NCBI GenBank assembly: GCA_018136815.1
Contig: CM030931.1
Coordinates: 10,737,072 to 10,801,071 of the forward strand
Source of the DNA: Isochrysis galbana
Lineage: Eukaryota; Haptophyta; Isochrysidales; Isochrysidaceae
Reading direction: 5' to 3'
Length of the DNA stretch: 64,000 bases
Part shown: positions 54,821 to 64,000 of the stretch, one piece after another
How positions within the stretch are numbered: position 1 is the stretch's first letter
Layout: each line of letters starts with the position of its first letter
The notes under the pieces: model-generated
What the model saw: only the letters and a program-made list of their open reading frames with translations
Told to the model about the DNA's origin: nothing
Databases searched by the model: none
Made by a program: the position numbers and the translations under genes

Positions 54821-56275
54821 ACACAGGCTCTTCCTCCTCATCAAGAGGGGGGGGGAGCAAGTTGTGTGTTGTTGTTCACAATCGGCTTTGGTTCCGATTG
54901 GGGATCGGCCCGCTTGCGCGATGGCTGCGGTGGCTGTGGGGTTGGTTGCTTCTGGGCTTGCTGCATTGGGTTCTTCTCCATGGGTCCCTTTTGGGCGGCT
55001 TCTGCGTAGGATTTTCGTACATGTGTTGCTTGTTGGTTGGAGGGCGCAAAGGCCCCCAAGATTGTTTGTTGTGTCAAGTGCCCGCCCACAAGGGGTGCAC
55101 TGATGGTAGGAGTTGCCGCCATGGGGGTGGCAGCAGTGCTGCCAGCCCCCAGCCCCCATGGGGAGTCCTTTAGGCCCAGGCAGGCGAAAATTTGCAGTTT
55201 TTCTCGCCCAAATTTGCGGTAAAAATTTGTCGAAATTTGTCGGCGAGGCACCCAAATTTGCAAAAAATTTGCAGACAAATTTGAAGTTGTATGTTGTAGG
55301 TACACTCGTCACGCATTTAACACCCTTCGCCACACCCACACACCTCAAACTCAAACACACTGACCCACACCCAACAACAGCACACACACCTCACGGCTCA
55401 CACTGCACTAACACATCTCTCACTCGATTCACTCACCGGGGGGCTTACCTTTGGTGTTGGCCGCGCGAGTACACCCCTGTGGCAAGCTGGGCTGCCAGAG
55501 AGGAGTGGGGGAAGGGGGGGGGAGGGGAGCGGCGCGCGGCGCGCGGCGGGCCTCCGCGGCCGCTGCAGCGGCTAAGTCCCCGGCACCCGGGGAGATAGCC
55601 GCTGGAGCGAGCCCTTATTGTCACCTTTTGGTACCAGAATCCAGAATCTCACACTGTGGTTACTTCAATATTTGGGACGAATTTCTTTATTTGAACAAGG
55701 CTCCTCCGCTCTCCGCTGCACATCGACGTTTTTCTTTCATGCATGTTACTATAATCAATCGCGAATGGGTTTCTTCACTTCGACAGGGGTCCTCCTCCAC
55801 GCAACGGCGATCCGTCCTAGTTAACGACTAAGTGACCACCACAGGGCCCGCTGAACGACCCAAATTTGTCGATAGTTTGTAGTGGGGCACCCAAATTTGT
55901 CGACAAATTGCGAGATTTGCAATTGGCCAAAATCTGACCCAAATTTGCATAAGAATTTGCAGAAATTTTGGCATGGGCCTAGAGTCCTTGGTTGGGTGGC
56001 GAGTCGAGGGAGGCCTGTGGCAGGGCGCGGGGCATTGCCCTGGCTCTGGTCTGCACCAGGGAACAGGACTCTGCCTGTTCCCTGGCCGTGTGGCTGCTTG
56101 GGAGGCGAGGGAGGTGGCGCCATCTCGACGTCCTGATCGGGAGGGGCTGAGGGTTGCGAGCGCTTGGGCTCCGGTGGCTTGGGTCGGCCCCGTTGGGGCG
56201 TAGTGGCGGCAGAGGGCTGGGAGGTGGGAGCGGTCGGCGCGCGCTCCATCGCTAAAACTATAACGATAGTTTTTC
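54820..56275 (-). mobile_element. LINE 5' half, ORF1, composite
   Basis: Minus strand from 56275: leader AAACTATCGTTATAGTTTTA and ATG at 56249 opening MERAPTAPTSQPSAATTPQR and GRPKPPEPKRSQPSAPPDQD. Further in, 55305-54841 has PTISAPLVGGHLTQQTILGA and FAPSNQQATHVRKSYAEAAQ, then a Pro/Gln-rich part. Between the two lie AT-rich CCCAAATTTG islands (55185-55290, 55857-55975) and a hairpin repeat (55557-55650), so the ORF is interrupted. The second ORF with endonuclease and reverse transcriptase is not present here. Confidence 0.6.
55557..55650. repeat. Hairpin repeat GCTCGCTCCAG...CTGGAGCGAGC (copy 2)
   Basis: GCAGCGGCTAAGTCCCCGGC and CCGGGGAGATAGCCGCTGGA with CGAGCCCTTATTGTC are the inverted counterpart of 26262-26355. 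It lies within the LINE 5' half. Confidence 0.7.
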
Positions 56276-56279
56276 AGAT

Positions 56280-56995
56280 GAGCCAGAAGATGAAGATGAC
56301 ATTGACAATTCAGGTAGGGAGTGAGCTAGTATTATTTTGTGTGTGATGTGTGTGTGGTAGTGTGTGGTGGTGGGTGTCGTGATACACGCGTGTGCATGTG
56401 TGTTGCGTGCGAAGGTTAGGCGAGCATAATTATTGTGCATGAGCACGCAGGTGTGTGTAACGTGTTAGTGTTAGAGGTGTGACGTGCGACGTGCGCGCGC
56501 GGTATGTGTGGCATGCATAAATAATGTATCTATCCATCTCTATCTCTAGCTCGTGTCTCATGCGATTCTCCACTTGTTTGTTCTCCTCCTCTCTCATCTG
56601 CCCATCGGCCCACGGCCCACGGTCGCTCGGCGCGCGCTGCGCTGCAGCGCGCCACGCACTAGTTTTATTTTAGAGGCCATGGGTTTTGTTTTTGCTGGCC
56701 AAAAAGCTTTATTTGCTGTTGCTGTTAGTTACAGTTACAAGCAAAGGCGGCCTGAGCACCAATAGCTATTGCACTGTTGGAGCATCATAGCTCCTCATGC
56801 CTCCCCACCCCTCATGTTTCATACAATGGCTGGTAAAGACGCTCAGCTCCATCCACACCACCACCACTACCAACACTTTCTGTCGCCGGGAGACATCCAG
56901 ACATCCAGCTCGAAAACAAAACCTCCGAGCGACTCCAAGCCATAGAGAGTAAAATTGGACTCCTTCGTAGATTCTGTTTTGTGTCGGGTGCGTGT
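56280..56995. other. Intergenic, TG-rich then unique
   Basis: 56335-56500 is rich in GTGTGTG and CGTGTG units. After that there is lower-GC sequence with no gene, leading to the CCDC124-like start. Confidence 0.4.
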
Positions 56996-57002
56996 GGCGT
57001 CG

Positions 57003-57446
57003 ATGGGGCGCGAGGAGTCCAAGGCTCAGGCCAAGGAGGCTCAGCGCGCCAAGGAGAACGCGGCATTCGAGAAGAAGCAGGTACAGCGGGAGAAGCAGTG
57101 GCAGGTGGGCGCCAAGGACACGAGCAATCTAGACGCCGCCGCTGCCAAGGCCGCAGAGGCCGCCGCGAGGAAGGCGGAGCGAAAGGCGATCGAGGATGCT
57201 GAGAGCGCCATGGGGAAGAACACAAAGCCGAAGCTCAAGGAGGGGGAGAAGAAGGGTCTGAGCAAGGCAGAGAAGGCGCAGCGCGCGCTTCTCGCAGCTC
57301 AGGCACTCGAGAAGGCGGAGAAGCAGGCGAAGGCCAAGACGGTCAAGAGGACGGACACGGCAGTGGCGGAGGCGATGCCGCAGCCACCAGAGGAAGGCAT
57401 GGGCGCTTTGTCAGTGGAAGACAATACGACCTTGCAGGCTGGCTGA
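57003..57446 (+). CDS. CCDC124/Lso2-like ribosome-associated coiled-coil protein
   Basis: The protein has 147 residues from ATG 57003. It is highly charged and helical: MGREESKAQAKEAQRAKENA, FEKKQVQREKQWQVGAKDTS, then AAAKAAEAAARKAERKAIED and GKNTKPKLKEGEKKGLSKAE. The order of a Lys/Ala helix, an aromatic W followed by a KD-type turn, and a second Ala/Arg/Lys helix ending in a basic KLKxGEKK region matches CCDC124/Lso2 proteins. These sit in the intersubunit space of idle 80S ribosomes and help recovery from starvation. The C-terminal 40 residues are acidic and not conserved. Low complexity makes the assignment tentative. The ATG at 57003 is the first in frame; no intron is needed. Confidence 0.55.
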   Translation: MGREESKAQAKEAQRAKENAAFEKKQVQREKQWQVGAKDTSNLDAAAAKAAEAAARKAERKAIEDAESAMGKNTKPKLKEGEKKGLSKAEKAQRALLAAQALEKAEKQAKAKTVKRTDTAVAEAMPQPPEEGMGALSVEDNTTLQAG

Positions 57447-58154
57447 ATGCAACGGACAAGCGCGTGCTGTCCATTCTCCCCCATGATGATGTGCGCGGGT
57501 GGGGGGTGGCGTCGGAGGCGGCTTTCTCTTCACAATGCACTGTAGCGAGCGCAATGAGACGCATGGTGAGGCCTCTCTCCTCTCTCGCTGTCTCTCCGCC
57601 ATATGCCTAGGCTGATACCTTAGCAGCAACTGCTGAGCACTTCGGCTAGCGCTGCTTTCTGCTTCAGATCTGCCCTCTACTGCTCTATAGCTCGTAGCTA
57701 GCCTGCTAGGGCAGAAAAGTGGTGGCGCCAACAGTGTGTGCGATGCATGGGCATAGGCTATAGGCCAACAGCCAACAGCAACAGCAGCGAGAAGGAAGGG
57801 CGCGGCAGGTGAATAACTATCGAGCCATCACGACACACCACGCCATCACATGTGGACAGGGCGTCAAAATCAATCATGTTGAGGTTGCGGTTCAAACCTT
57901 CGCTGAAGTTTAGTTTGAGTTAGTTTTTTTAATTATTAATGTTATATCGCCCAACGCCTCTTTTGCTACCAAGTAGACAGGCCTCACCCCTCCTCGGGAT
58001 ACTTGGGCATCCTGGCATGGAGGTATATCCTTACTGACTTTTACAACATTCAGTACGGTAACGCAGACGGTAGGACCGTTAAGGCGATCTTAAGAAAAAT
58101 TCTAACGAGACACCACCTACTAGTAACGGCGTAGGTCGGTTTCTTTCAAAGGTA
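57447..58154. other. Intergenic, nothing recognised
   Basis: Ordinary sequence after the CCDC124-like stop. GGTTCAAACC near 57888 resembles a tRNA B box, but no cloverleaf surrounds it. Confidence 0.4.
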
Positions 58155-58250
58155 GGGACGGGCCAGGATTTCGGATTTTTTTTCGAAATTTGGGCTCATT
58201 TTCCGAGCGTCGATTTCGTTCGAAATTTCGCGAAATTTGGGCCGTCTAAG
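58155..58250. repeat. AT island with CGAAATTTGGGC palindromes
   Basis: GGATTTCGGATTTTTTTTCG, AAATTTGGGCTCATTTTCCG and TTCGCGAAATTTGGGCCGTC recur in shorter form at 58925-58955 and 61065-61110, and as CCCAAATTTG at 55185-55290 and 55857-55975. Confidence 0.5.
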
Positions 58251-59140
58251 GGACATGGACACAATACCAAGGGGGGGCGGGGGTCGATGGGCAATAAATA
58301 TACCACGATCTTGGGAGGGGGGGGGGGGGCGAGAATGACTGGCGCGAAATTCCCGGCGCGTGACGCGCGGCAAAACCGCGGCTTTTCACGTATCCTCCAT
58401 CATGAGTTGGAGTTGGTGGCTGGTGGAGGACAAACCACTCTCAGCTTCCAGCTTGGTCGCGAGGTGCCCGTATTTCTTTTGCTTTGTCACCTAACTTCCG
58501 CGTCGTGTGAGCGCGTGTTGTTTTCGTTATTGAAGTGCATCTTGGGAGACGTGCAAATGAATTCGTTGTCCGATCAGCTCTAGTGTGCGCATTGATGCTC
58601 TGGTACAACCAACGTGACACGTGAATGATGACAAGTGAGGTGTGAGGTCTGACTTGTGGCTTGTGGTTTGTTTATCAGAGCGTAAATTACTGAATCAGAG
58701 TGATGTATGTAGTTATAATAGGTAATAGGTAATAGATATCGCACATCTTAATACTTAAGCTTAACACTAACACTAACAAGTCGTATTAATTATACTACTA
58801 ATTATAATAGTTAACACTAGATATAGCATACAGCGGCTATCGTCGATCGGCGTATGGCGTAGGCGTAGTTACAGTACACAGTACACGAGTGCACGTGTAC
58901 ACGTGAGCGCAACTCCACAAGTTCGCCGCGAAATATTGTCGAAATTTGGGTGGTGTTGCTCGAGGACACCGACTGGAGGGTCAGTGGCTGGAGCTGGCTG
59001 TGGATTGGAAGGAAGGTGGTGTTGAGTCTGATGTGAGATTGTGTGCGTGGGAGTGTGGGAACTGTGAGTGAGGAGTGAGGGTGGTTGGGGGCTCGGCGTG
59101 ACATGAAGAGTACCAGTTACCAGTCTGCATAGCGACACGC
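58251..59140. other. Lower-GC intergenic sequence, nothing recognised
   Basis: The region 58680-58830 is AT-rich with TAATAGGTAATAGGTAATAG repeats. Frames are short and motif-free. Confidence 0.4.
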
Positions 59141-59141
59141 G

Positions 59142-59606
59142 ATGGACGGGGACGCACAGAGAAGACAGAGGAACAAGGGGACAGGGGGTGCTTCGGAGCG
59201 CTGGACAGACGTCCCTTTCTCCAGACACCTGAGCACAGACACTGTGGTCTATTTCCGTGACACAATCCTTGGTACCCAGCGAGCAGCATTTGCATGCACG
59301 CTAGTTCATCACGGTCGGTATATGCGCATCGACTTCCCCCCCGTAGAAAAGAAGGAGCGGGCTGGTGTGCACACGTCCAGCTTGCTTGCGAAAGGCGAAC
59401 GAGAAGTACGTCTCTATGTTACCTTTGCGCGCGCCGCGCACTTCAGTCCCTCACCCTTCGACGAGGTCTACGCCCAGCTGTCGGAAGAGGCTTGCAATGC
59501 TCTCCTGTTCAAGAAGGCCGACGCTCAAAATGTTCACTTTCGAAGATTGCCCAGTCCAATGCCACATGGGGCGCAAGCGAGACGATGGGGGGCAGTTGCC
59601 GAGTAG
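59142..59606 (+). CDS. Hypothetical protein, 154 residues
   Basis: From ATG 59142 the frame reads MDGDAQRRQRNKGTGGASER, then VYFRDTILGTQRAAFACTLV, IDFPPVEKKERAGVHTSSLL and RLYVTFARAAHFSPSPFDEV. Composition is protein-like with no low complexity. Its last 155 bases overlap the end of the minus-strand ORF 60080-59451 tail to tail. I do not recognise a domain. The end (PSPMPHGAQARRWGAVAE) may be past a missed splice site. One or both of these overlapping frames may be spurious. Confidence 0.35.
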   Translation: MDGDAQRRQRNKGTGGASERWTDVPFSRHLSTDTVVYFRDTILGTQRAAFACTLVHHGRYMRIDFPPVEKKERAGVHTSSLLAKGEREVRLYVTFARAAHFSPSPFDEVYAQLSEEACNALLFKKADAQNVHFRRLPSPMPHGAQARRWGAVAE

Positions 59607-60080
59607 ATTGGAAAGCATGACCATCAGAATAGCTTCCATGAGCAGCGGGAGGCTACTTGAGTGGAAGCGCACATCTGGCTGGCATTCGACTGCTGCGACG
59701 ATGAATTGAAGTTGGTTGAAGATTGGACAAGGGTGGGGGGGTGCTTTCTGGATGAGCGAGAGGAACCGCTGTACCCTGGGGTGAGCCATGGGGAAACGTT
59801 GGAGCAATTCCTGCTTTTTGGCCTCGAACACCAGTTCCATGTCATGGTCAGGGTCGTCGAGTAGGATGGCGCTCTTGATCAGAACGTCGAGAGCGACGAT
59901 GTGTGCACTCTGGGTGTACGGCGTGAGAGTTCGCTTGACCGCGGGCTCGACACTGGAGTCGGTTCCCTCCTGGGTGCATTTGCGCTTGGTGGAAGTCTGG
60001 GAGCGCTCTTCGAGTTGAAACTGGTTGGAGTGAGCGCCTGGCGATGCAGCGCTCGTGGTGACCGGTGTGTGCATGAGCAT
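59451..60080 (-). CDS. Hypothetical protein, 209 residues
   Basis: From ATG 60080 the frame reads MLMHTPVTTSAASPGAHSNQ and continues TQSAHIVALDVLIKSAILLD, DPDHDMELVFEAKKQELLQR and HPRVQRFLSLIQKAPPHPCP. The middle (about residues 60-130) is clearly helical and protein-like. The frame is open further upstream to 60341, but that part is Pro/Cys-rich translation of a GGCAGGAGGAA minisatellite, so I prefer the later ATG. No family is recognised. It overlaps the plus-strand ORF at its 3' end. Confidence 0.4.
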   Translation of the reverse strand: MLMHTPVTTSAASPGAHSNQFQLEERSQTSTKRKCTQEGTDSSVEPAVKRTLTPYTQSAHIVALDVLIKSAILLDDPDHDMELVFEAKKQELLQRFPMAHPRVQRFLSLIQKAPPHPCPIFNQLQFIVAAVECQPDVRFHSSSLPLLMEAILMVMLSNLLGNCPPSSRLRPMWHWTGQSSKVNILSVGLLEQESIASLFRQLGVDLVEG

Positions 60081-60104
60081 TTCGATGGACGAGCAATAGG
60101 TGAG

Positions 60105-60270
60105 GAAGGGGCACGAGGAAGGGCAGGAGGAAGGGCAGGAAGGGCAGGGCAGGAGGAAGAGCAGGAAGGGCAGGGCAGGAGGAAGGGCAGGAGGAAGGGC
60201 AGGAGGAAGGGGGCAGGAGGAAGGGGGCAGGAGGAAGGGGGCAGGAGGAAGGGGGCAGGAGGAAGGGCAG
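60105..60270 (+). repeat. Minisatellite GGGCAGGAGGAAG
   Basis: Units of 12-15 bases (GGCAGGAGGAAGG, GGGGCAGGAGGAAG) are repeated about a dozen times. They lie directly upstream of the minus-strand hypothetical gene. Confidence 0.85.
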
Positions 60271-60424
60271 GTCCTTCCGCACTTTTCGCCAAGAAGGAAC
60301 GGCGTGCAGAAAAAGTTGTTATGCTGCATGATGAGTGGCAATCACACTTTGTTCCGCCCGTCCTCCGCGCCCAGAGTTCCCCCGCGAAAAGAGTGAACGC
60401 ACGGCGTGCACCTTCCTGGAAGTT

Positions 60425-60685
60425 GCTATGCGCACGCACGGCGCCCCCGCGGGGGGTGCGCCGGTGCACATCGCGCCGTGCCCACGCACGGCGTGCACAT
60501 GTGATTGCAAGTCATCACAGGCGCTGTGTAACGAAACATCTCTTATATGGCCAGTTTACGTAGTTGTGGGCCGCAGGGGCTACACACATGGAACGGGTTG
60601 ACATGCGCGCGCACGGCGTATCCGCGGGGGGACCGATGCACATCGCGCCGTGCCCATGCACGGCGTGCACCGATGTGATTAGCGA
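60425..60685 (+). repeat. Duplicated 75-bp hairpin unit with GCACGGCGT motifs
   Basis: A unit with CGCACGGCG, CCGCGGGGGG, GCACATCGCGCCGTGCCC and GCACGGCGTGCAC occurs at about 60429-60505 and 60607-60681, about 178 bases apart. GTGCAC...GCCGTG and CACGGC...GTGCAC can pair within each unit. Confidence 0.7.
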
Positions 60686-60732
60686 AGAAGCTTTGACGGC
60701 CTCTCTCTCTTATAATTTTAACAAGATCTAAT

Positions 60733-60807
60733 GTTAAACAACTACAATACAACTGTGGACATTTGATCGCTCAATTCTACTGATGTCCCACTATTGACGG
60801 AACGACA
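60733..60807 (-). repeat. Dispersed repeat CGTTCCGTCAATAGTGGGA (inverted copy)
   Basis: ACTGTGGACATTTGATCGCT and ATGTCCCACTATTGACGGAA are the complement of the family at 16270-16345 and 35340-35420. Confidence 0.6.
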
Positions 60808-60989
60808 CCTGGGGAGGGGGCGGGGCGCGGGAAGACCCCCGACCCCACTGGCCAAGGAAACAAGGGGGGGACCGGACGGAGGCTTACAAAGGAAAGGGCA
60901 AGGGAGGGATCTCGGCTGCATGCGGGCGCGGTGCGAGGGAGGAGAGGGAAGAGGGCGGGGCGCCGGGAGGGTAGACACGTTCTAAAAAT

Positions 60990-61602
60990 AGAGCGTGTCG
61001 TGGGGCATGGAGGGCGTTCGCGCGCTCCCCCTAACGCAACAGGGAAACGCGAAATAGCTTGGCGAAATATCGAACGAAATTTGGGCAGGTCTCAAACGAA
61101 ACTCTGGCCTGTCGCTATTCAAAGGCTAAAACAACAACGAGAGAAGATTGGGCTACACGCCCCGAGCAACAAACACATACGGAAGATGTTAAGCCCTCTT
61201 TACAGGGTGGATAAAGATAAAGACTTCAACCTGGAAACATTGGCAGACCTCGCGCAGGCGGCGAGAGGTCTAGATATACGAAACATCACTTAGTGATAGC
61301 AAAACTTGTTCAGCAAAAACCTCAACGTAGATCAAAGAAAGATCACATGAGATGCAAGAGACAAGAGATGGATGCTCGAGCAAAGTTAGAACAAAGGAGA
61401 AGCCACAGTCTCCCGCCCCCTTCTCTCCGACTCCTGGCCGAAGCAGCGTGCACAGCCTCCCCAAAACCAGCTTCTCCGCTAAAGAGGGAACTGGGGAAGG
61501 GGAAGGGGGTTGATAGGGGTTAGGTTTGGGTAGTAGGGAGGTTCATATCAGCACTCTGCCTCACGCCGCACTAGTGGCGGGGAATTATTAGAAGATTTTT
61601 TT
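60990..61602 (+). mobile_element. LINE 3' end
   Basis: A frame reads NATGKREIAWRNIERNLGRS, QRLKQQREKIGLHAPSNKHI and LADLAQAARGLDIRNIT before a stop at 61293, followed by a Lys/Arg-rich frame (PQRRSKKDHMRCKRQEMDAR) to about 61523. The last 110 bases (GGGGAAGGGGAAGGGGGTTG to AGAAGATTTTTTTT) match the 3' end of the LINE at 21097-22527. It breaks a TA-flanked repeat at 61603. Confidence 0.65.
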
Positions 61603-61760
61603 TGGGCATCGCGCCACGGTCAAAAAATGCAGCCCAACCCTTACTAGTAATTAAAAGACCCCTGTTTGACCGCCCTAGAGGTGGGAAATAGTGGTTAAAA
61701 AGAGTGAGTGACCGGGCTACAACAATAGTACTTAAAAAGCCCTGTTTGACCGCCCTATGT
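61603..61760 (-). repeat. TA-flanked repeat ends and GAGTGAGTGACCGG repeat
   Basis: 61603-61677 is the inverted copy of 52585-52680 and ends TTTGACCGCCCTA. 61680-61722 is the GAGTGAGTGACCGGGCTACA family. 61737-61760 gives a second CCCTGTTTGACCGCCCTA end. Confidence 0.65.
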
Positions 61761-62685
61761 CTCCGGCAGGTCGTGGCCAATCTCGAGCTCATAGGTTCAA
61801 GCAGGCAGGCACGGTTGTCGGTGCACCATGGCAGCTCCTCGAGCTGGGCCTCATGCCGGACGGCGTGGAAGAGCTGCAGCACGCGTGATCACTCCGCCTC
61901 ACTGAACTTGGCGCCCTTCTGCCACTCCTAGGTGTGGACGTACCTCATCTAGAGAGAGAACTGGGGAGGGGAGGGGGGGGGATTAAGTAATAGGAAGATG
62001 CCATGTCCAACATTGCTCCTTCCTCTTCCTCGCCCTTCGGCAATGCCCAAATACTCAAGCGGCCCTGGCCCCGGGCAGAAAGGGGTGCGCATCGGGCGAA
62101 AACTTTCACAAGTCCGAGGATTTCTACAGCACGATTTTGTGGCAGGCCCCCGTGTCTCATAGCGGGAGGGTATTTCGACGAGGTGCAACATTTGGAACAG
62201 GAGAACATTTGCTGCAAGAAACTTACATTCGACGGCTGAGGAAGGGAGGAGGAGGGTCTCGGTCTCGCAAAGCGACTGCAGAGAGTGAAGATGCGAATGT
62301 ACGAACAATGTAGGACAATGTGACGGTTGCTCTTCTCTCAAATAACGAATCTTGTTTTGTCTAGTAGTGTGGTGCTGTCAAGAGAGTAGCTTCTTTTGGA
62401 AGAGGGAATTTCAGCGTTCAGTTTCCTTTGTGTCCTCCCCCCATTTGACTGTGGGATGTGGGTCTAGGTTAGGTGGTTGAGCGAGGAGGGGGTCGCCTAG
62501 CTATCATCGGGGTGCCCAAGTACAAGCGTTCGACTTCAAACCGTTTACAGCCATTCCTATGTCTGAGGGTGTATGCCTTGAGTGAAGAAGATGCTTTCAA
62601 TGCGGCAGTCGCGGTGATGGTTTGTTGAGGGTGCACTCATGGCACTACTCTCTGACGCAAAAGCCAATTTTTTTCGTGGACCCTT
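61761..62685. other. Intergenic, nothing certain
   Basis: A short frame near 61780-61890 reads GAPWQLLELGLMPDGVEELQ before a stop and could be a gene remnant. The rest has no protein-like content. Confidence 0.3.
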
Positions 62686-62689
62686 GGTA

Positions 62690-62880
62690 GAGTGTTTAGC
62701 CGCCTTAGCTCATCGCCTTTCTTTGTCGTTGGTTCGACTTTGGACTTCACATTGCAATTTTTCACGATGACATCAAGTAAAATTGCCAAGTCATAGCCAG
62801 AGCCTTCAAGGTTTTCAAGATGGTCGCGGCACTCCTACTCCTAGCGTTGCGCACCATTCATGACCTCATCCCCTGTGGTC
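62690..62880 (-). pseudogene. Decayed third copy of coiled-coil segment
   Basis: The minus strand gives GDEVMNGAQR, two stops, then DHLENLEGSGYDLAILLDVI and KVEPTTKKGDELRRL. These line up with ADEVMKRAQRYQDHLEKVDI and KVEEATKKYDELKRL of the gene at 63278-63994. Confidence 0.6.
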
Positions 62881-62928
62881 ATTCTCTTGTCATTTTAAAG
62901 CTGGCCACCTGAGTTATTTCAATTTCAT

Positions 62929-63114
62929 TTATTTTCCCTTGGGTTGTATGAGCTCGTCGTGTTTGTGTTTGGTCGCTTGGTCAACTTTGCGTTGCGCACA
63001 CTTCACTGCAACATCTGGTAGTGATGCTGCATAATCGCCTAGGATATCAGCTTTTTCAAGATGGTATTCGTAGTGCTGTGCACGCTTCATTAGCTGATTC
63101 TCCTCCAGCTGGCA
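62929..63114 (-). pseudogene. Second copy of coiled-coil segment
   Basis: An open 61-codon run reads CQLEENQLMKRAQHYEYHLE, KADILGDYAASLPDVAVKCA and QRKVDQATKHKHDELIQPKG, then TAA. It matches residues of the adjacent gene (CQLEADEVMKRAQRYQDHLE) at more than half the positions. A stop codon lies immediately upstream, so it is a fragment or a mis-modelled exon. Confidence 0.6.
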
Positions 63115-63277
63115 TCAAGCCTCGGACAAGGAGCAGATTCGAGGGCGATGGAAGAATCAAACATGAAAGCCTAAGGCCTACAACTCAATTGACACGACGG
63201 CGTACTCTCCGCTCACTTGTTGATGAGCGTGCCTCTTCAAAAGAATCATGCTTCTCAGTGCAACCCGTTATGCTTAC

Positions 63278-63994
63278 CTGTTCTTGAGCCACCTTTGGCA
63301 TCTGTGAAGACTTCAGCACTCCAGTGCATATCCTTATTGTAGGCTCCCACTCTTCATCTGAGAGAGACTCTTGTATTTCTTTTAAAGTGCGGCGCCTTTG
63401 TTCTTTCAATCTAATTTCTTTTTCCTTTAGTCGTTTGAGCTCGTCATATTTCTTTGTTGCTTCTTCGACTTTGCGTTGCAAAGTTTGCACGACAACATCT
63501 GGTAGAAATGCTGTGTCATCGCCTGAGATATCAACTTTTTCAAGATGGTCCTGGTAGCGTTGTGCACGCTTCATTACCTCATCCGCCTCCAGTTGGCATC
63601 GAGCCTTTTGCACGTCAAGTGCTTGTTGTGAAAGCCGAGCAACCTGGTCGGCAACATGATATTCTCGTGCAGCATTCAGATAGTTCTTGTACGTCTCTTC
63701 GCATTTTCGAATCATTGGTAACATTTGCTCGACTTCCGAGACCCATGATTTGCACTGGATATCTTCGAGGCGGCAGCGGTGGCGTTCATCCACCAATTGA
63801 ACTGAGGTCGAGGAGAGAATTCTTGTGGCCTTGACCCAGTCGCGTTCAATATCCTCAAGCCGACAGTGCCGCTTTTGTGCGTTTTGGTGACAAGATACCA
63901 CATCAGCCTCTGATAGCATGGAGCCGGACTCATCTAGCGGCTGTGCGTGCGAAATACTAGTAGTCGAGAATGCTAGCCCCACTTTAGGTACCAT
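63278..63994 (-). CDS. Coiled-coil protein, exon; continues beyond
   Basis: The frame starts at ATG 63994 (MVPKVGLAFSTTSISHAQPL) six bases from the window edge, so the true start may lie outside. It runs 239 codons to a GTAAGC donor at 63277 (KVAQEQ|gt). Most of it is a charged helix: ERDWVKATRILSSTSVQLVD, EQMLPMIRKCEETYKNYLNA, QVARLSQQALDVQKARCQLE, then ATKKYDELKRLKEKEIRLKE and LSDEEWEPTIRICTGVLKSS. No catalytic motif is seen. The next exon is not certain; the sequence to the left holds decayed copies of its own middle part. Function unknown; a structural or scaffold role is only inference. Confidence 0.5.
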
Positions 63995-64000
63995 GGGCGT

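Noticed and set aside
57880-57900. Possible tRNA B box GGTTCAAACC
   Set aside because: No A box at the right distance and no foldable cloverleaf around it.
60080-60341. N-terminal Pro/Cys-rich extension of the minus-strand hypothetical protein
   Set aside because: It is translation of a minisatellite; the later ATG gives a protein-like start.

Overview
The window looks like a nuclear contig from a GC-rich microbial eukaryote, most plausibly a microalga. Genes are spliced: GT-AG introns dominate and there is one clear GC-AG intron. Coding regions are GC-rich, and long CT/GA microsatellites sit in front of many genes. Both GC-AG introns and this base composition occur in haptophytes, but the sequence does not prove the lineage. 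A 100-N gap at 42186-42285 marks a scaffold join.

Host genes I can model: an R2R3-MYB transcription factor (5873-7714, +); a PCIF1-type cap adenosine methyltransferase with two Cys4 modules (12969-14750, -); a two-exon pepsin-like aspartic protease (17360-18903, +); a two-exon IMP3 U3 snoRNP protein (23612-24755, -); a sulfatase (27175-29001, -); a seven-exon gene fusing a CaMKK/LKB1-like protein kinase to an inositol polyphosphate kinase (30911-34011, +); a two-exon PPR protein (38490-39995, -); a CCDC124/Lso2-like ribosome factor (57003-57446, +); and a coiled-coil protein at the right edge (63278-63994, -) with decayed tandem copies of part of itself downstream. Weaker or decayed loci are a Tudor-like/ankyrin fragment near 12 kb, tandem Tudor-knot domains near 26.7 kb, an SMC-hinge-like pseudogene at 48-51.5 kb, and a pair of overlapping opposite-strand ORFs near 59.5 kb.

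The rest is a dense mosaic of mobile elements. A broken hAT transposon fills the left edge. A fossil Ty3/gypsy-like integrase region lies at 10.5-11.5 kb. LINE pieces lie at 10.55, 21.1-22.5, 36-37.2, 45.3, 54.8-56.3 and 61.0-61.6 kb; one has perfect 19-bp target duplications. A decayed DDE transposase lies at 42.3-44.4 kb beside a foldback repeat at 41.5-42.05 kb. At least ten short repeat families recur across the window: TA-flanked termini, hairpins, AAATAC-rich elements and two related ~205-bp satellite arrays.

The most notable gene is the protein kinase-inositol polyphosphate kinase fusion. It joins two signalling activities in a predicted 843-residue protein with the canonical catalytic motifs of both halves visible and an N-terminal tail carrying a thrice-repeated GGGPPPPMWSN-like motif.
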